64,000 nt of DNA, from NCBI GenBank assembly GCA_013400115.1, contig VXBP01001909.1:930001-994000 (forward strand), written 5' to 3'. Positions 35,476 through 48,700 of this stretch are shown here, in pieces. A program made the translations under genes and the position numbers. The notes beneath the pieces are model-generated. The model did not search any database and had not been told where the DNA came from. It saw only the letters and a program-made list of their open reading frames with translations. How positions within the stretch are numbered: position 1 is the first letter of the stretch; the number at the start of each line of letters is the position of its first letter. The DNA comes from Rhinopomastus cyanomelas (taxonomy: Eukaryota > Chordata > Aves > Bucerotiformes > Rhinopomastidae).

Positions 35476-38400
35476 ATCCTCAGAGAAGTTTCACTTGATC
35501 CTTTCTTTCACAGTTTGTGTCTTTGCAGGTCTGTAATCTGCTGGAATATGGTGAATAACTGTTGAGCTTATTAAACTGAAAGCAGGGTGACTGAGTTTTC
35601 TCCTTTCTAATTTTTCAGGGTCTTGTGCTCCCTCAGTTTTTCACTATATTTCTTATCTTTTAATTTTACAACACTGATTATAGACCTAGGAAATACCACG
35701 CTGCCTACACTAGAAAAGCACTGTAGGTAAAAGGGGCAACAGTCCTTGTAAGCCTCCAATTTCTTAATCATCAAGGCATTAGCGACAGATGCCTTAAGCT
35801 GTCAGAAGTGGAGATGCCTGCACTGATAGCAAGCACATATGCATAGTCTTTGCAGACTGAAAGAGATTTTATCTGAAAATCATGCTATTAGGTGGTGATT
35901 TTGAATCTATCGTTTTCAAGTCAAGCATGATCTCAGCAGTCATTCCCTTGAGAACTGCTAGAAACCAGCCCTATGTATTAAATGAAAGCAATTTGTAATC
36001 ACAGCTGTAAAATTATTTAAAACATTGATCTTGAGTTCACTTTATTAGCTAATGGCTGCTGAGACCTTGCCAAATACGAAGCATGGGAAAAGAGCAAAGC
36101 TACTATTTATATGGTATCTGTCTGTGAAAATCTGATGTTTCTGTTCTTAAGTCACAAACCGTAGTTACTTATAAATTTCTTCTTAACCACAGAGGTTTCA
36201 AAACCAACGTAAGATAACAGCATATATGGTTTGAATCTTGTACTGTTATGTGGCTGTGAAAATGCAAGGTGATAGAATATTTCAAAAAAATGTCCCTCAG
36301 TTCCTTCATCCAGCCACTTCTCCCATTTTCAGCAATTCAGCAGTTCCCTGTTAGTTCAGTGAAAAATGATTTATGGAGCTATAGCTTCACACAGACTTGT
36401 AACTCTTTAGGCCAGTTAGTAGCAACATGACTGCTGCATGTGTGTATAAACAAATCAGCAAAAGTAATTATAGGACAAGCAAATTAGTTGCTTGCATACA
36501 CATAGAGTATAGGACTGCATTAACCTTAGCTCCATAGGAAAATGAGTAGAGAGATCCCCACCTTGCCACCCAGCGCTTCCTCACATTTGATGGCGTAGAA
36601 AAAACCAGCATGCTTGTCGGTTAGTCCTTAGGTGTTTCTGTAACTGGAACTCGGTGATGCTCGTTACGCGAAGTGTTAGGATTTGATTTTGAAAGCTTGT
36701 CTCACGTAATTCTAAGAATTCCTTCAAAGTACACACAGGAAAGATTTCTGGAGCATTGTTAAATATTTATCAGTGAAAAAGGAGAAAAGACAAAGCTTTA
36801 AAGGTAGACGTGTCTCTGTTATATTTAGACCAACTGATGCTGTGTTAGTGTTTTCATTTGAAGTTAATCTGAAGTTAGTTCTTGAGTGCAGCTTGGCAGG
36901 TCATGACCTGTAGTTAGGAGAACTGAGTGCAGTTACTGAGTTGTTCCCCCTAAAGTAGAGTTAGAACGCTGAACTGGATTGCTAATAAAATGAGTTGTTG
37001 GAATGCAAAAAAATTGGCAAATATGAGAGAAGTCCGGATGGTGAGAAATCAATGGATTATCTAAAGCATTTGAATCAGTAGTTCACTATTTCTGCTCATT
37101 GAACTGAATGATTATCGTTTATTCATGCCTGCTCTGAAATGTGTGACTTATGCTTTATTTGGGAAGATGAATGAAATAAAATCATACTAAATAGGCAAAA
37201 TAAAATGCAGGAATGTAAATCTGGTGCACATCTACCTGCCTGAAGGTACTAGGATTTTTTAAGTAATAGGGTTCTTGAAAGGATACTTAAGAAGAAAGAT
37301 TTCCAGGCACTAAGGTTTTAAAGCAACTTTTAAATGCCTGGGCAGTCACACACATGTATTGATAATTAGGGGAGTCACACACCCTATATTAATAATTAGC
37401 TAGTAAAATATTGGACTTCTGTGGTACAACAGCATGATTTCTTCACTTCGGTTTGTGTATTGCAAAAGCGTTAGTAACACAGAGCCATGGCAGTGTATCA
37501 AACACATTTTCTGTAGGGAGGAATGTGGAGGGAGAAAAATGGTTTTATTTTTAGATAGTATTTAAAAGACTAAGGAAGTTTCAGTGTGTTTTTAAAAAGG
37601 CAGAATTCCTCCTGCATTTATTAGAAAAGTTCTTGCAAATTGAAAGGTTAAAGTTCTTACTTCAAGATATAAAATGTATTTGGAATAAGTGTCAGGAAGA
37701 TAATTCATGCCTGGACTTACATGTGAACACAAATATCACACGTTTGTGTTGTTACGAGCACAGAATCTTAATTTGCCTGTGTACAGCTGCTATTGGTTTG
37801 TACAAAGGTGTCAGTCAGTGCCTTTCTATTTTTGTTTCCAGAACTAAATAGGTATTTTTTTTTCCAGAAGTAGTGCAATAATCATTAAGAATTTGGTTGG
37901 AGAAAATGCTGACTCCAGCCATTCCCGAGCCAAACACAACTTTCACACAGAAAGATTATTTCTGCTTGCACAACAATATTAATATCACATTTGGTTTTGT
38001 TTACTCCAAAACTGTTTACATGTGCATACTCTAGAAAAAGGCATTTTTGGGTAAAAAGTCAAAGCTTCTGTATTTTAACACTTCTCTGCTGTGAAGTCAT
38101 TAAATGACCATTCTGATTTAGTCACGACAGCTGTCTGCTGCCATTTCCCTGCGTGTAAGGGATGTGCTCTGGCTAGTTGTCAAGGACTGTATGGCACAGT
38201 TACCATTTTTATTTGTAAAAGTAATGTATGATCTGCACCACTAATCAAGTCGAATGCAAAAATTCTCAAAACCCCATAAAGATTATTAGTGCAAAGACTC
38301 TTCATTATGTGAGCAAATATATTGTGGTTTTTTTATAAGCTCGGAAAAACTTCCTACTGCTATTCAAGTAACTTCTGCTTTTATTTGCGACTATCTGGAT

Positions 38401-38680
38401 GAAGACTAACTTTTTTGCAAACAGATAATCATAGTCTATCCTTAGGAAACAAATACCAGTTACATCAATAATTCAAGCATCTGTCACCCAGGAATGGGAG
38501 TATAGGGGGAGATACCTTCTCTTACGATACTGCAAGAATAAAGTCTGACTGTTTCCTATAGATATTCATGGTTCAGGAAAAACTTGATTTGAGCTTTGTC
38601 TGATGGTTTCAATGAACTTCATACTTAGATCAGCTTTTAGTTTTTAAATTGGATCAGGGGAAAAATGTATTTAAGTATAT

Positions 38681-38825
38681 ATCACAGAACATTAGGGATT
38701 GGAAGGGACCTCAGAGAACATCTAGTCCAATCCCCCTGCCAGAGCAGGGCCACCTAGACCAAGACCCGCACAGGAACGTATCCAGGCGGGTTTTAAATGT
38801 CTCCAGAGAAGGAGACTCCACAGTC
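38681..38825 (-). mobile_element. CR1 retroposon, antisense, with flanking 9-bp direct repeat
   Basis: On the plus strand it runs from ATCACAGAACATTAGGGATT through TCTAGTCCAATCCCCCTGCC to GGAGACTCCACAG. TAAGTATAT occurs immediately before (38,672-38,680) and immediately after (38,826-38,834), an exact 9-bp direct repeat that fits a target-site duplication. About 145 bp long, well preserved. Confidence 0.92.
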
Positions 38826-38859
38826 TAAGTATATTAAAGTAGGAAGCATTCGTAAGATG

Positions 38860-39430
38860 TTTCCCTGTAGTTTTGCAATTTCTTTTGTATGTATAATGTT
38901 TAAATCTAAATGGAAAATGTTATTTTGGAATATTTAAAATATAATTATTTTGAAATATGTATTTCAGTTTAAAACATTTTAATGTGAACTACTAAATCAA
39001 ATAATGTACTATAAATCATTAAGTGAATAGACTTAAATTCAATTAATGAAAAAATTTAATATAAATCAAATATTTAATATGGAACAAATATCTAATATAT
39101 CTATATTAATTCAATTAAATTAATATAGATACATTTCTTTGGATTCTATATAGTAATATTTGTTTGATAATATGTACATATCTAGGATTTATTTCTACAT
39201 AATATTTATATTTTTAATATATTTTAAATAGACATGGAAAAATCCTTATATGGAAGTGACTGAAAATTATCTGGATAACTGGATGGTCCAGACAATTGGA
39301 AATTATCTGGAAATAATTCTCTATGGAGAACAGTTTGTTTCTTTGGCCATCATATACATATAGATGTATATATTCAAAAACAGTGTATATTTATAAATCA
39401 TGTAAATCACTATATGTACACGTGTGTGTT
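38860..39430. other. Strongly AT-rich block with a hairpin
   Basis: The block is dominated by A and T with recurring AATATTTAATAT-like motifs. It contains an inverted repeat with perfect 14-bp arms (39,098-39,111 and 39,118-39,131) and a 6-base loop. No gene or repeat family is recognised. Confidence 0.8.
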
Positions 39431-42400
39431 TAGTTCTGTTGGGATGCAAACATAAAAATATGAAGGAAGTTGGAATGGAATCCTATTGGTAAACAAGCTT
39501 TTTTCTGTAACAAGTATCAATGAGCCTTTACTTTTTGCTGCACATGGAAACAAAACCTGCTGCTTCACAGGAAATAGCAAGTCGGTTTCATCCTAGAGGG
39601 ATGGTTGTGTTTAGTTTTACATGTGAAGAAACCTGTTAATCTTCTGGCATAAAGAACAACCCCCAGCACAAACTGTAGGCCATTCAGATTCTTTCGGAGT
39701 TGTTTGAAGTTTAAATTTTCTCCTCCACTGCATATTAATCTCATTTCTAATCCCTTAGTCCCCTTGATCAGTTCCTTAATGGTCTGCTTTTTTCACAAAC
39801 ACCTTGGTATTCATGGTTTCATGTACCAATGCATGAAAATGTGAATAGATGCTAGGAAATCCCAGTGAGTATTTGGACATTATGGAGACTACCACTGGTT
39901 GTAGCAGAGGAAAAAAAATATCTTTCCAGAATGAGCTATGTTTCAACAGTAGGCTTTCCTTTGATTTCTTTCTTCCTTTAATACTATTAATGTTCATGTG
40001 TTTTGCTGTCATGGCCTCTTAGTAAATATGATTAGTTTGCAATAGGATTTTTCTCAGCTTAACTCAGTTGTGCTGTGTGAGAAGCTGTGTTACAGATGAT
40101 GTGATGTGGGAAGGAAAGCTTGCCCAGCTTGTTGAGATCATATGACAGATGCATTTTGAGTAGATCATATGATGCGATGGTGGAGGGACTATCCAGCTGC
40201 AGGCTGCTGCTTGTGTCTCTGTCTGTGCACCTTGTCTTTCACTTGTTGCTCTTGGGGATCATGAGAGGGAAGTACCAGCTTGCCTGCAGCCTGATGACCT
40301 TTTCCACCAGAAAAAAAATACTACCCTCTTCATGCATGAGGTGTCTGAGGCACATAGTTGGCCAGGAGAAATTGAGTGTCCTGTGCCAGGGGAATAGCCA
40401 TGCGATAGGTACCATATACAAATCGGGAATAAGGTGTTAGCTTTGTACTTTACCTCTCCTTAGTTCACATGCCCATTGTGAGGAGAAACTCACAGCCTGA
40501 GGCCAGCAGAGAAAAATCTCTCTGTTGTCTTTTTTGATTGGAGGAAAAGTCCTTTCACCTCAAGTCGATGCACTTCAGAAGTTTTATTTTCCCCATCTTT
40601 TTCCATAGGCCACTGAGTATTAACAGCACAGAGTAGCTCTGTTTCCCCCAAAGTTCTTATTTTTAAAACTTTCTTCAATCAGACTTGTACAGCAAGCAGT
40701 TAGCAGTAGGCTAACAAGCACTGAGCAGGAGGTATACGTCTGTGTAAGAAAGACACCTCTGTCTGGAACTGATACCTATGGGACTTGTGTAGTGACATCT
40801 GCTGTAAAGAGGAGATTTATGATTAATTGTGCAGGGCTCCCACTTGGAGCTCCCTCTAGACTTTAACCGTTAATTGCGAAAAGACTTATGGAAACTGCTG
40901 CCTCTGGTACGCAATCCTGATTGATCTGATCAGTCCTTTTTAAAAACTCTGTTTGTTAGCAGTGTGTGTTCTGAAGCTGATGGTGAGCGTGGCAGCCTCG
41001 GAGTGGTTGGTGGTTGATTGAAATAATTGTGATGTATAGTTTTACAAAAATGCCAGCTGCACAATATGGGACCAGATGATGAGAGCAGGACCACTGCATG
41101 TTCACGTACGCTGGTTTTCTTAAAAATTCAAGTTACAGAACCTGAAGTAGCCCTCTCCTCAGTTTTTTTCCCCCCTTCATTAGTTTGTGTTTCATACAAA
41201 TCCTATTTTCTGTCTAGTTAGTGCTGACTGGCTCCTGGCTTCAACACAAGGCTGATCATAGTGCCAGGAAATATTCCTGGTTTTTCAGTTCAGTAGTAGC
41301 TGAGTAGCATAATTATTTTAGGCGATTAACCTTCGTACCAGCAGTGATGGAACTGATCCTACTGAGCCTACGTGTCTGCTGTAAAGACTAGCAAAACATA
41401 CATGATGGCAATGCCAGAGTCTTTTAGCAACTGTCATCTACTGATGGCCTTGCTTGGTGAGGACTTCAGACTCTTCTGTCTCAGTATCCTATCAGGCAAA
41501 ACTCGGTGACTTACCAGTACTGAAAAAAGTGAAGGAAGGACTTCTTTCTTCTTGTCTTTTAAGGAATTACTGCTGTGCTTGTTTCTTCTTTCCATCCTGA
41601 AACACTTCTTGTTCCTTCTTTATTTTACATGATCCTGGTGGAATGGTTCCTTATCTGGTTGGTTGAGGATGGGACATTACAGTGAAGCTGTTGCCCATGT
41701 GGATGTTCTTGTGTTTGAATTAGCTTTGTAGGTTTGAATTGCATGAGTATGGAGAGAAACAAATAGTACTTTTGCCAGCCCATGACATTTTTATTTCAGA
41801 GATATTTGTTCCTGGCTTTAGAAAGCCAGTGAACAGAACAGTGAATAGAAAAGATTCAGTGACGTAGGGTGTTGATACGTATCTGTTCATTCTGGCCTCT
41901 TCTGAGCTTCTACTTTGTTCATATTCAATTAAATGCTTCTGTTACCGAAAATCTTTTCATGTTACTGAATAACAACTTAAAGAAATGTCTCTGTGGAAAA
42001 CATTGCCTTTGACTGAAATAGTTCATACTGTATAAAATACTTCTTACTCTGATAAAGTAAGCGAATGGCTTAATTTTCCTATGTTTCTTTGGAAGCACAC
42101 TCAAGCTTTTATGAAGTGATTTTTTTTTTAAGAAAAGTAATCAAGGGCCTTAATTTAATACGGGCTGCCTTTCATTTCTTACAAAGAGTTTAGAAAACGA
42201 AAATCTTTTTTAGATTACACTGGCAGCGACACATATGAAAGGCTCGTGGATTGCTATTCCATCACCAAACAGGTTATCACACTTGGAAAACTGCTTTAAT
42301 TTGCTTAGGTCAAACATTCTTCATAATATTTTCTTAGTAGTTTATGTTAAAATGTTAAAGCATTTCATTGCATTGCATTTCTCACCAGGCTGAACTGGTG

Positions 42401-42589
42401 TGGTTGTATTGCCAAGTTTAAAGCTAATAATAGACACATCGTTATTACATCCATAATGAGATATGTGGTGAGAGAAAAGCTCTCTTAGAATTTTAAGTAA
42501 GTAATCTTTGTCTTTGCTAATACTAAGTATATTAAGTGTATTATTAATTACATATTCTTGAGTTTACTGAGTTTTGTTGTTTGCCTTAG

Positions 42590-42717
42590 AATCTCGTCCT
42601 TTGTCACTTCCTGTGAAAACCATGCTGAATTCATCGGAAAGCTGCAGAAGTCCTGAGGAAAGAATGAAGGAATTTATTGGAATAGTGTGGAATGCAGTTA
42701 AGTGCCTTACACTTCAG
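42590..42717 (+). CDS. VPS13B: VPS13B internal coding exon C (partial gene)
   Basis: The 128-nt exon lies between acceptor TTTGCCTTAG and a near-ideal donor (CAG/GTAAGG). Two bases complete a Glu codon begun in exon B, giving Glu-Ser-Arg-Pro-Leu-Ser, and 42 whole codons follow. The conserved core is ESCRSPEERMKEFIGIVWNA, ending Lys-Cys-Leu-Thr-Leu-Gln. This nearly equals remembered human VPS13B, with Cys in place of His before the final Leu-Thr-Leu-Gln. The first part is a Ser/Pro-rich linker and the second returns to the folded rod of the lipid-transfer groove. Phase in 1, out 0. An ORF reading into the intron on either side is only read-through. Confidence 0.96.
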
Positions 42718-45700
42718 GTAAGGTGGAAAGGAAGTCAAAATCCCTGTCTTTCCAAACTTCACAATACTTTTTATTAGTCCTAGGCCTTTTATGAGAGGGT
42801 TTTTAAAGGCGCTGCCAAGTTTTATTGACTTATTTCAGTAGTTTCAAAGTCTCAGAGAATGCAACAGAAAGTAGAGATTTTTGGTAACGTAAGTAAAAAA
42901 TGCTTTCATTTTAGAAAATTAAGTACTTATATATACAGGGAAGACCCTTATTAAACTTTATATGAAGAAAACAGGCTTCTCAAATTTTTCTGATTATAAG
43001 CACAGCAGTTCACCTTTCATGCCCACAGTTACATTTACAAATAACTCCCATTCTGAAAACTTCTGAGAAAAGCCTGTACGTTAGATTCTTTCTTATGGGG
43101 TATGATAAGAGACGATGTTATACAGTGGTGACTCGGGTAGACACTGCTGAAGGTGGTGCTTGCTGATCAGAAAAGTGTAGTTTTCATGTAACAGGACTGA
43201 TGCGCTTTATACACAGAAAAAGTCACGTTAGAAGTCCAGTGGCTAGATGGCCTAGAAATTCTAGAGTTGGTGTACGCTGTTCTTCCAAATGTTTATCTAG
43301 TGCCTTTGTAGAAATGATCCTAATTTAGAATTACAGAATCTGAAGTCAGAGAGACACTTTTGATTAATTGATTAGTTTTCAGCCAGCTCTTTCATCTCCA
43401 TTTCATGAGTATTTAGCTTGTTTTCCTGTAATTCTTAATGTTAACACCACTGGAGATGAAAATGGCAAGGTGAGTGAAGTCAAAAAAGGTGATTTTAACA
43501 TGTTTGAAGGAAGCAATGTGTCCTTATTATGTATCTGGGTGGTACCCCTAGATACATGAGAACCCCTAGTACAATGATAATCCCTACACAAATGAGGCTT
43601 TCAGCCTTGAGTAAGAGTGGAAAACTTAGGATCATGACGAGCTGAATCATTTGTAAATGGGGAAAACTGAATCAGGACTTAGATACTCTGCTCATACTTT
43701 TTCAAGGTGGACTTTGTTACGTGAGCAACTAGCAAGTGAATTTATTGCAAAGAATGGTGAAGATAGCAACCAGCTAAAAATGAAGTTTTCCTGTTACCAA
43801 ATAGGAAAACAAAAACCAATAGTGTTCAGCCTAGTGGGTTTTTTGTGGAGATGCGAGCTGATGGCAGTGATAGGCACGTGTTTTCTCAGATTAATTTGTA
43901 AACATATTGCTGCTCTGACATTAGAGTTAATACTGGCAGAGGACGTTTTGTATTTGATGCTTTTTTGGCATTTGAGGATATAGATTTACTTTTGTTTGTA
44001 CAGGTTTTATTCAGTACAGAACTCATGCTTTCCATTTTCCTCATTATGAGTATGAAATTAGTTTTATTTTTATCTGTGCTGAAGTTAAACAGCCCTATGA
44101 ACTCATACAACAGCTTACACACTTCCGATATGTTTCATCCGCATGCTTTGATCACACTTAGTAAAGTACGCGCCAAACTCTTGCCAGCAGGGCATTACAT
44201 GTCAGCAGTGAAAAGTTTCAAGAGACTCCAAGGAAACACTGAAGACAAAGTCTGAGCAAGTGCTTCCGAACACATATGCAGTAGGCTTTCTCGGTGAAAT
44301 GTGCAGGGTCTTTTGAAAAGCTTGCTGGTTGTTTTATTGTTGAGAGTAGTCTCTATGTCTGTTTCATTGAAATATATTTCTCAAGACAACAGTTGCATCT
44401 ATACAACTTTTTTTCCTCAATACCAGCCTAAATGGGAAATCTGAAATTTGTGCAAGGCAACAGAGCATAAGAAGATGAGGGTTCTGACTCTGGTTTTCCA
44501 TTCAAATACAATATGCTAAATTTATTTTATTAAGCATAATATGCATTTTATTAAACACATATATGTATTTATATCTGAAATTCATACAGATGTTCTCTAT
44601 TATCATTTGGCATGAGAAAGGGGCATTTCTGTATTTTATCTGGTTAAATAGGGGAGCACTTAGACTCTGAGATTTTCTAAACCTTTCTGGACCTTTTATT
44701 AACACAATTGTAGAACAGAAAAGTCTGTAGTTGTCATCAGATAGAACAGAACTTCATAACTTAAAATCATCAAAGGATTATTCTTTTAGTGGAAGTTTGA
44801 ATAAGTAAATGTCTTTGGAACCAAAGTAACTGGAAAGTTTATTTTGGATCCAAAGCTGGTAGTTGCGTAGCCCTAGCCCTGGCTTGCTCATGATAGAGTA
44901 TTGCGTTAAGAGTCTGCGCGCTGGAGTTGTGGTAAGCTGTTGGTATTTGAGTGAGAAGGTTGTCATACTTAACTCTAAAGTGTTTGGATTATGATTTAGT
45001 TGTTGTAGGATTTTATATGCAGCCTTGAAGTCTTTTTGGCAGTTAGAGTGTGTAGCAAGGTAATACACACTTTTCACGTGCCCTTCATGCGAACAGTTGC
45101 TAAAATTGTGGAGCAGTATAAACACAATTATTTTTAATTGGTAGTTAATGCTGAATTCCGGTGAGAACAATGAAGGATTTGTGTTAAAAGCAAATGAATT
45201 AATGAGTAATGTTGCAATGAATGCCAACGAAGAGTGTAATTATTACACATAAAACTGAGCCAGATATTCCGCATGCCTTTCAATATCCCTGAAATTATTT
45301 GAAAAAAATGAGTCTGTTTCCTGAAATTATTATAAATAATATTTTCTTTAAAACAGATAAGTGGACAAAATTTTACTGGAAGTGAAATATTGATTGAAAG
45401 AACAGAAACATAAGGATGAGATTGACTCCAGTTCCTGTTGTTTGAACAGTGGTCTTTATTCATGAGTCATGAAGAGATTATGTGACTTGTAACTTAGCAG
45501 TTACAGCAAGCAGCAGTTATTCAGCAGTTACAAGGCAGGATGATTTCTTTTGTTGGTCACTTACAGCAAACTGACAAAAAAGGTAATTTGCTACAACTAA
45601 ATAAAAACTGCTCAAGGTCAAGCTTTCTTAGAAAACAATAGGGATGCTATGTAGTGCTAACACTTTCAGTGGTCAGTGAAAATGCAAGTGACCCTCTACT

Positions 45701-48700
45701 CATTTGTGCGTACAGGTAACCTGCTCTCTCAGCTTTCTTACTCATGTGCTCTGGTTTCCATTTATTTCACTTTTATTTTGTGTCTGAGTTGAAAATTCTT
45801 TCCTGATCTGCCTTTCCACAAACAGTAACTGGGTAGAGCTAATTTGGATGTCAGAGGCTGAAGTATGGTCTTTAGAGTACTGGCTGTACCATAACGACTG
45901 CGTAAGATGTGTAATGGTGGTTCTTTACAGTTTTGGGAGTTGTTGCAAGATTATAGCCTGTGCCTGATGCTCAGAAGAACACACTGACCTTTTTGGTGAG
46001 AGCACATGGATGGCTGATGATTCATGCAGAGAGAGGCCAGTTCCTAGGAGACACCTTTATGTGAGTGTCTCATTGTGGAGCATCTGCAATGCTTCTAGTT
46101 AGTTAAGTTAGCTATAAAATATGGGGAAGGGAATCTCCTTATGGCAGCACCTTCATGAAAGGCTGTAAAGACTCTTGTGTGACCTGTCCCTCTTGGTTGT
46201 ACTTGTGCAAGATAATTACACAGAATCACAGAACATTGGGGATTGGAAAGGACCTCAAAAGATCATCTAGTCCAATCCCCCCACCACAGCAGGACCACTT
46301 AGACCAAGTCGTAAAGGAGCGTATACGGGTGGTTTTTAAACATCTCCAGAGAAGGAGACTCCACAACCTCCCTGGGCAGCCCTGTCACCCTCACTGTGAA
46401 GAAGTTCCTTCTCATATTTCGTTATGGCACGTCTCTTGTTTTGTTCACTCCCACCCAGCCTCCTCAGTTAGGAAAAACCTTAATCAAGAAACATTCTCTT
46501 TTATAAAATATTAATTCAAAATACTGTATTAATTCCAGTAGCTTAATGTGTCCCTTTTTATACAAGAGTCTTAAAATCATTGTCATTTTTTTAGACTCCT
46601 GTGTTAGTAAAAGTTTAAATCGGTATGCTGTGTGTAGCTTTTTTAAAGGTTAAAGGGAAAGTGCTCCTTGCTGCATTGGTTTATCATTCGTGTCCATTAC
46701 TTAGCATGTATAGTCTTTGACATAATAGAAATGAAAATAGGGAGTGATTCTGTTTCAAGAATTTGTAATAATTCCTTCTCTTTAACACATGAATGTGTTC
46801 AGTATTGGCAAAAGAACACGTTGCTACCAAAACTGAAATGAGATCCTTGAAACAGAAAGGATGTTGCCATGGAAAAATGAAGTAACGCTCGGTGCAGCTG
46901 CGAAGCATTAATGAATAGGATATTTTTTTAAAGATCATTTGTGTTTGGTGTGGCTTGGAGGGTCCCAACCAGATGGTTTCCATGAACAGGATCTGACCCC
47001 CAGCTTGAGGACTTCTTACTGGCAGATTACTTCATTTTCTTTCCCTTGGACTGTCAGATCCTTACATTAATGCAAGATTTACTGCTGCAGATTTATATTC
47101 ACTTGCATAAATCAGTCACATTTTACATTAAATTCACAATTTTAGACACAAAGTTTAACAGTTATTTTAAAAGTGTAAAAAGATTTATATGATAGCATGA
47201 ATATATGCTATTGATGTAGTTGAATTTTAAGAATTTGGATTACATTGATTTTTAAGCACTTTGTGCTTGACAAAGCAATCTGTAGCGCACATTCTCACTT
47301 TTGTCTGACACGTAGTTCCATCTTCTCAGATGTACTCTTCCATTCCTTCACTGGAACTTGTTATGAGGTACAGCTCTAGTTCTGTCACATGAACTACACA
47401 CATTCTGTTGAAATTGATGTGGTTAAGCGGGATCTGCTTTTAAGAAGTTCAACAGGTGAAATTCAATTTATTCAATTTAGCACTTACTGGGTCTTTGTAC
47501 ATCCTGGCAGTTTCTTGCATAGTTGTAATAGCTCCGCGATTTGCCATAAAATGCCATATCTTTCCATATATTCATTGTGTTTGCCTTCAAAATAATGTTT
47601 TGCACTAATGTTTTGCAAAATCACTTAAACAGTTCTGAACATTGAACGAAACACAAGTGAGACATACCTGGGAGCAAATCTGTGACCGTGAATTGTGGTG
47701 ACAGCAGGCTGCCATGTAAGCCCACCAGAATTCGTGGTCCTATTCCCACTCAGGTGTTCGAAGATGAATGGCAAATGGGCTGCCTCTATACGCAGGAGTT
47801 TCCCTCAATCCTTTGAAGGTATGAAACAGTTCTGAGTGCATTTCCATAATCTTGTTGTGGGGTGATAAAACAAAAATTGTCTGAAGAACTTGTCTTCAGT
47901 GCAAAGCTGTATCGAACTGCTAAGAAGTGTAAAAACTCTACTGAGCATCAGGATCCCTTCTCAAGAGTACTTTGTGAAGCATCTCCTGCTGCTGGCAGTG
48001 TGAAGGAGTATAGTATCGCTGCAAGTTGGTGGACTTTTGGGCTTATATTACCACATGGTGTGTATATCCAGGCAGCATTTGATGTTAATCATCATGGAAT
48101 ATATATGAAGAATGAATCATTTGTTATAAACTGTTTGCTTGCTAAATGCACTGATAAAACAAAAGTTATGATCAGTATAAGTTGTTTTGTCATCTATTCA
48201 TCGTTATCCCACAATGGCTTGACCTACAACTTATTACTAATAGACCAGAAAATGATCTAATGTGTCCCTGTAAAAAATCTTTGTGAATGGCCACAATGTC
48301 TAATCCACCAGGTACAAAAAGCCCTCTAGATCTATCACATCTGTAACAATACGCTGTTGCTTTTCGTCCAGTGTAAATAAAGAACACTCTGCAATCTTGG
48401 ATCAATAAACTACTTACCAAAGATGTAATTAGCTTCATTTTACAACTCAAACAGTTATAAAAGTAGAAACAAACACAGACTTCATGTAGTAATGTATTTA
48501 TTTTTGCAAAATTCTACCTATATTTTTCTGTAGTGAATTCTTGTCAGTTTGTCTAAGCAAAAGGGCACAGAAATGCTGAAATGAAGATGAATGTCTGTGT
48601 TTTCCTCCCTAGGCTGGCAAAGTACTTACAGTTCTGGGGAATTCCAGCATGTCATTGTGGTACTGAGGAACCATTAGCTGTCTCAGAGTGTCCAGTACCA

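Larger units (their letters stand above)
33219..42589 (+). other. VPS13B: VPS13B intron B-C
   Basis: This 9.4-kb intron has ends GTAGGA and CCTTAG. It holds one antisense CR1 with flanking duplication (38.68 kb) and an AT-rich stretch (about 38.86-39.43 kb). The intervals 33.2-38.6 kb and 39.5-42.5 kb show only short tandem duplications and homopolymers. Open frames there are short and unlike any family I know. Confidence 0.85.

Noticed and set aside
44778..45227. 149-codon minus-strand open frame, the longest in the window
   Set aside because: No recognisable domain, no splice context, residue mix unlike a conserved protein. An open frame of this length is expected about once by chance in 64 kb of both strands.
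46155..46514. Open frames of 60-119 codons over CR1 copies (also 17,119-17,319; 58,150-58,473; 59,782-60,090)
   Set aside because: They are CR1 retroposon sequence, mostly in the wrong strand or frame for the CR1 protein.
47862..48260. 132-codon plus-strand open frame
   Set aside because: No family recognised, no splice sites fitting VPS13B, and exon C joins exon D directly in the known protein.
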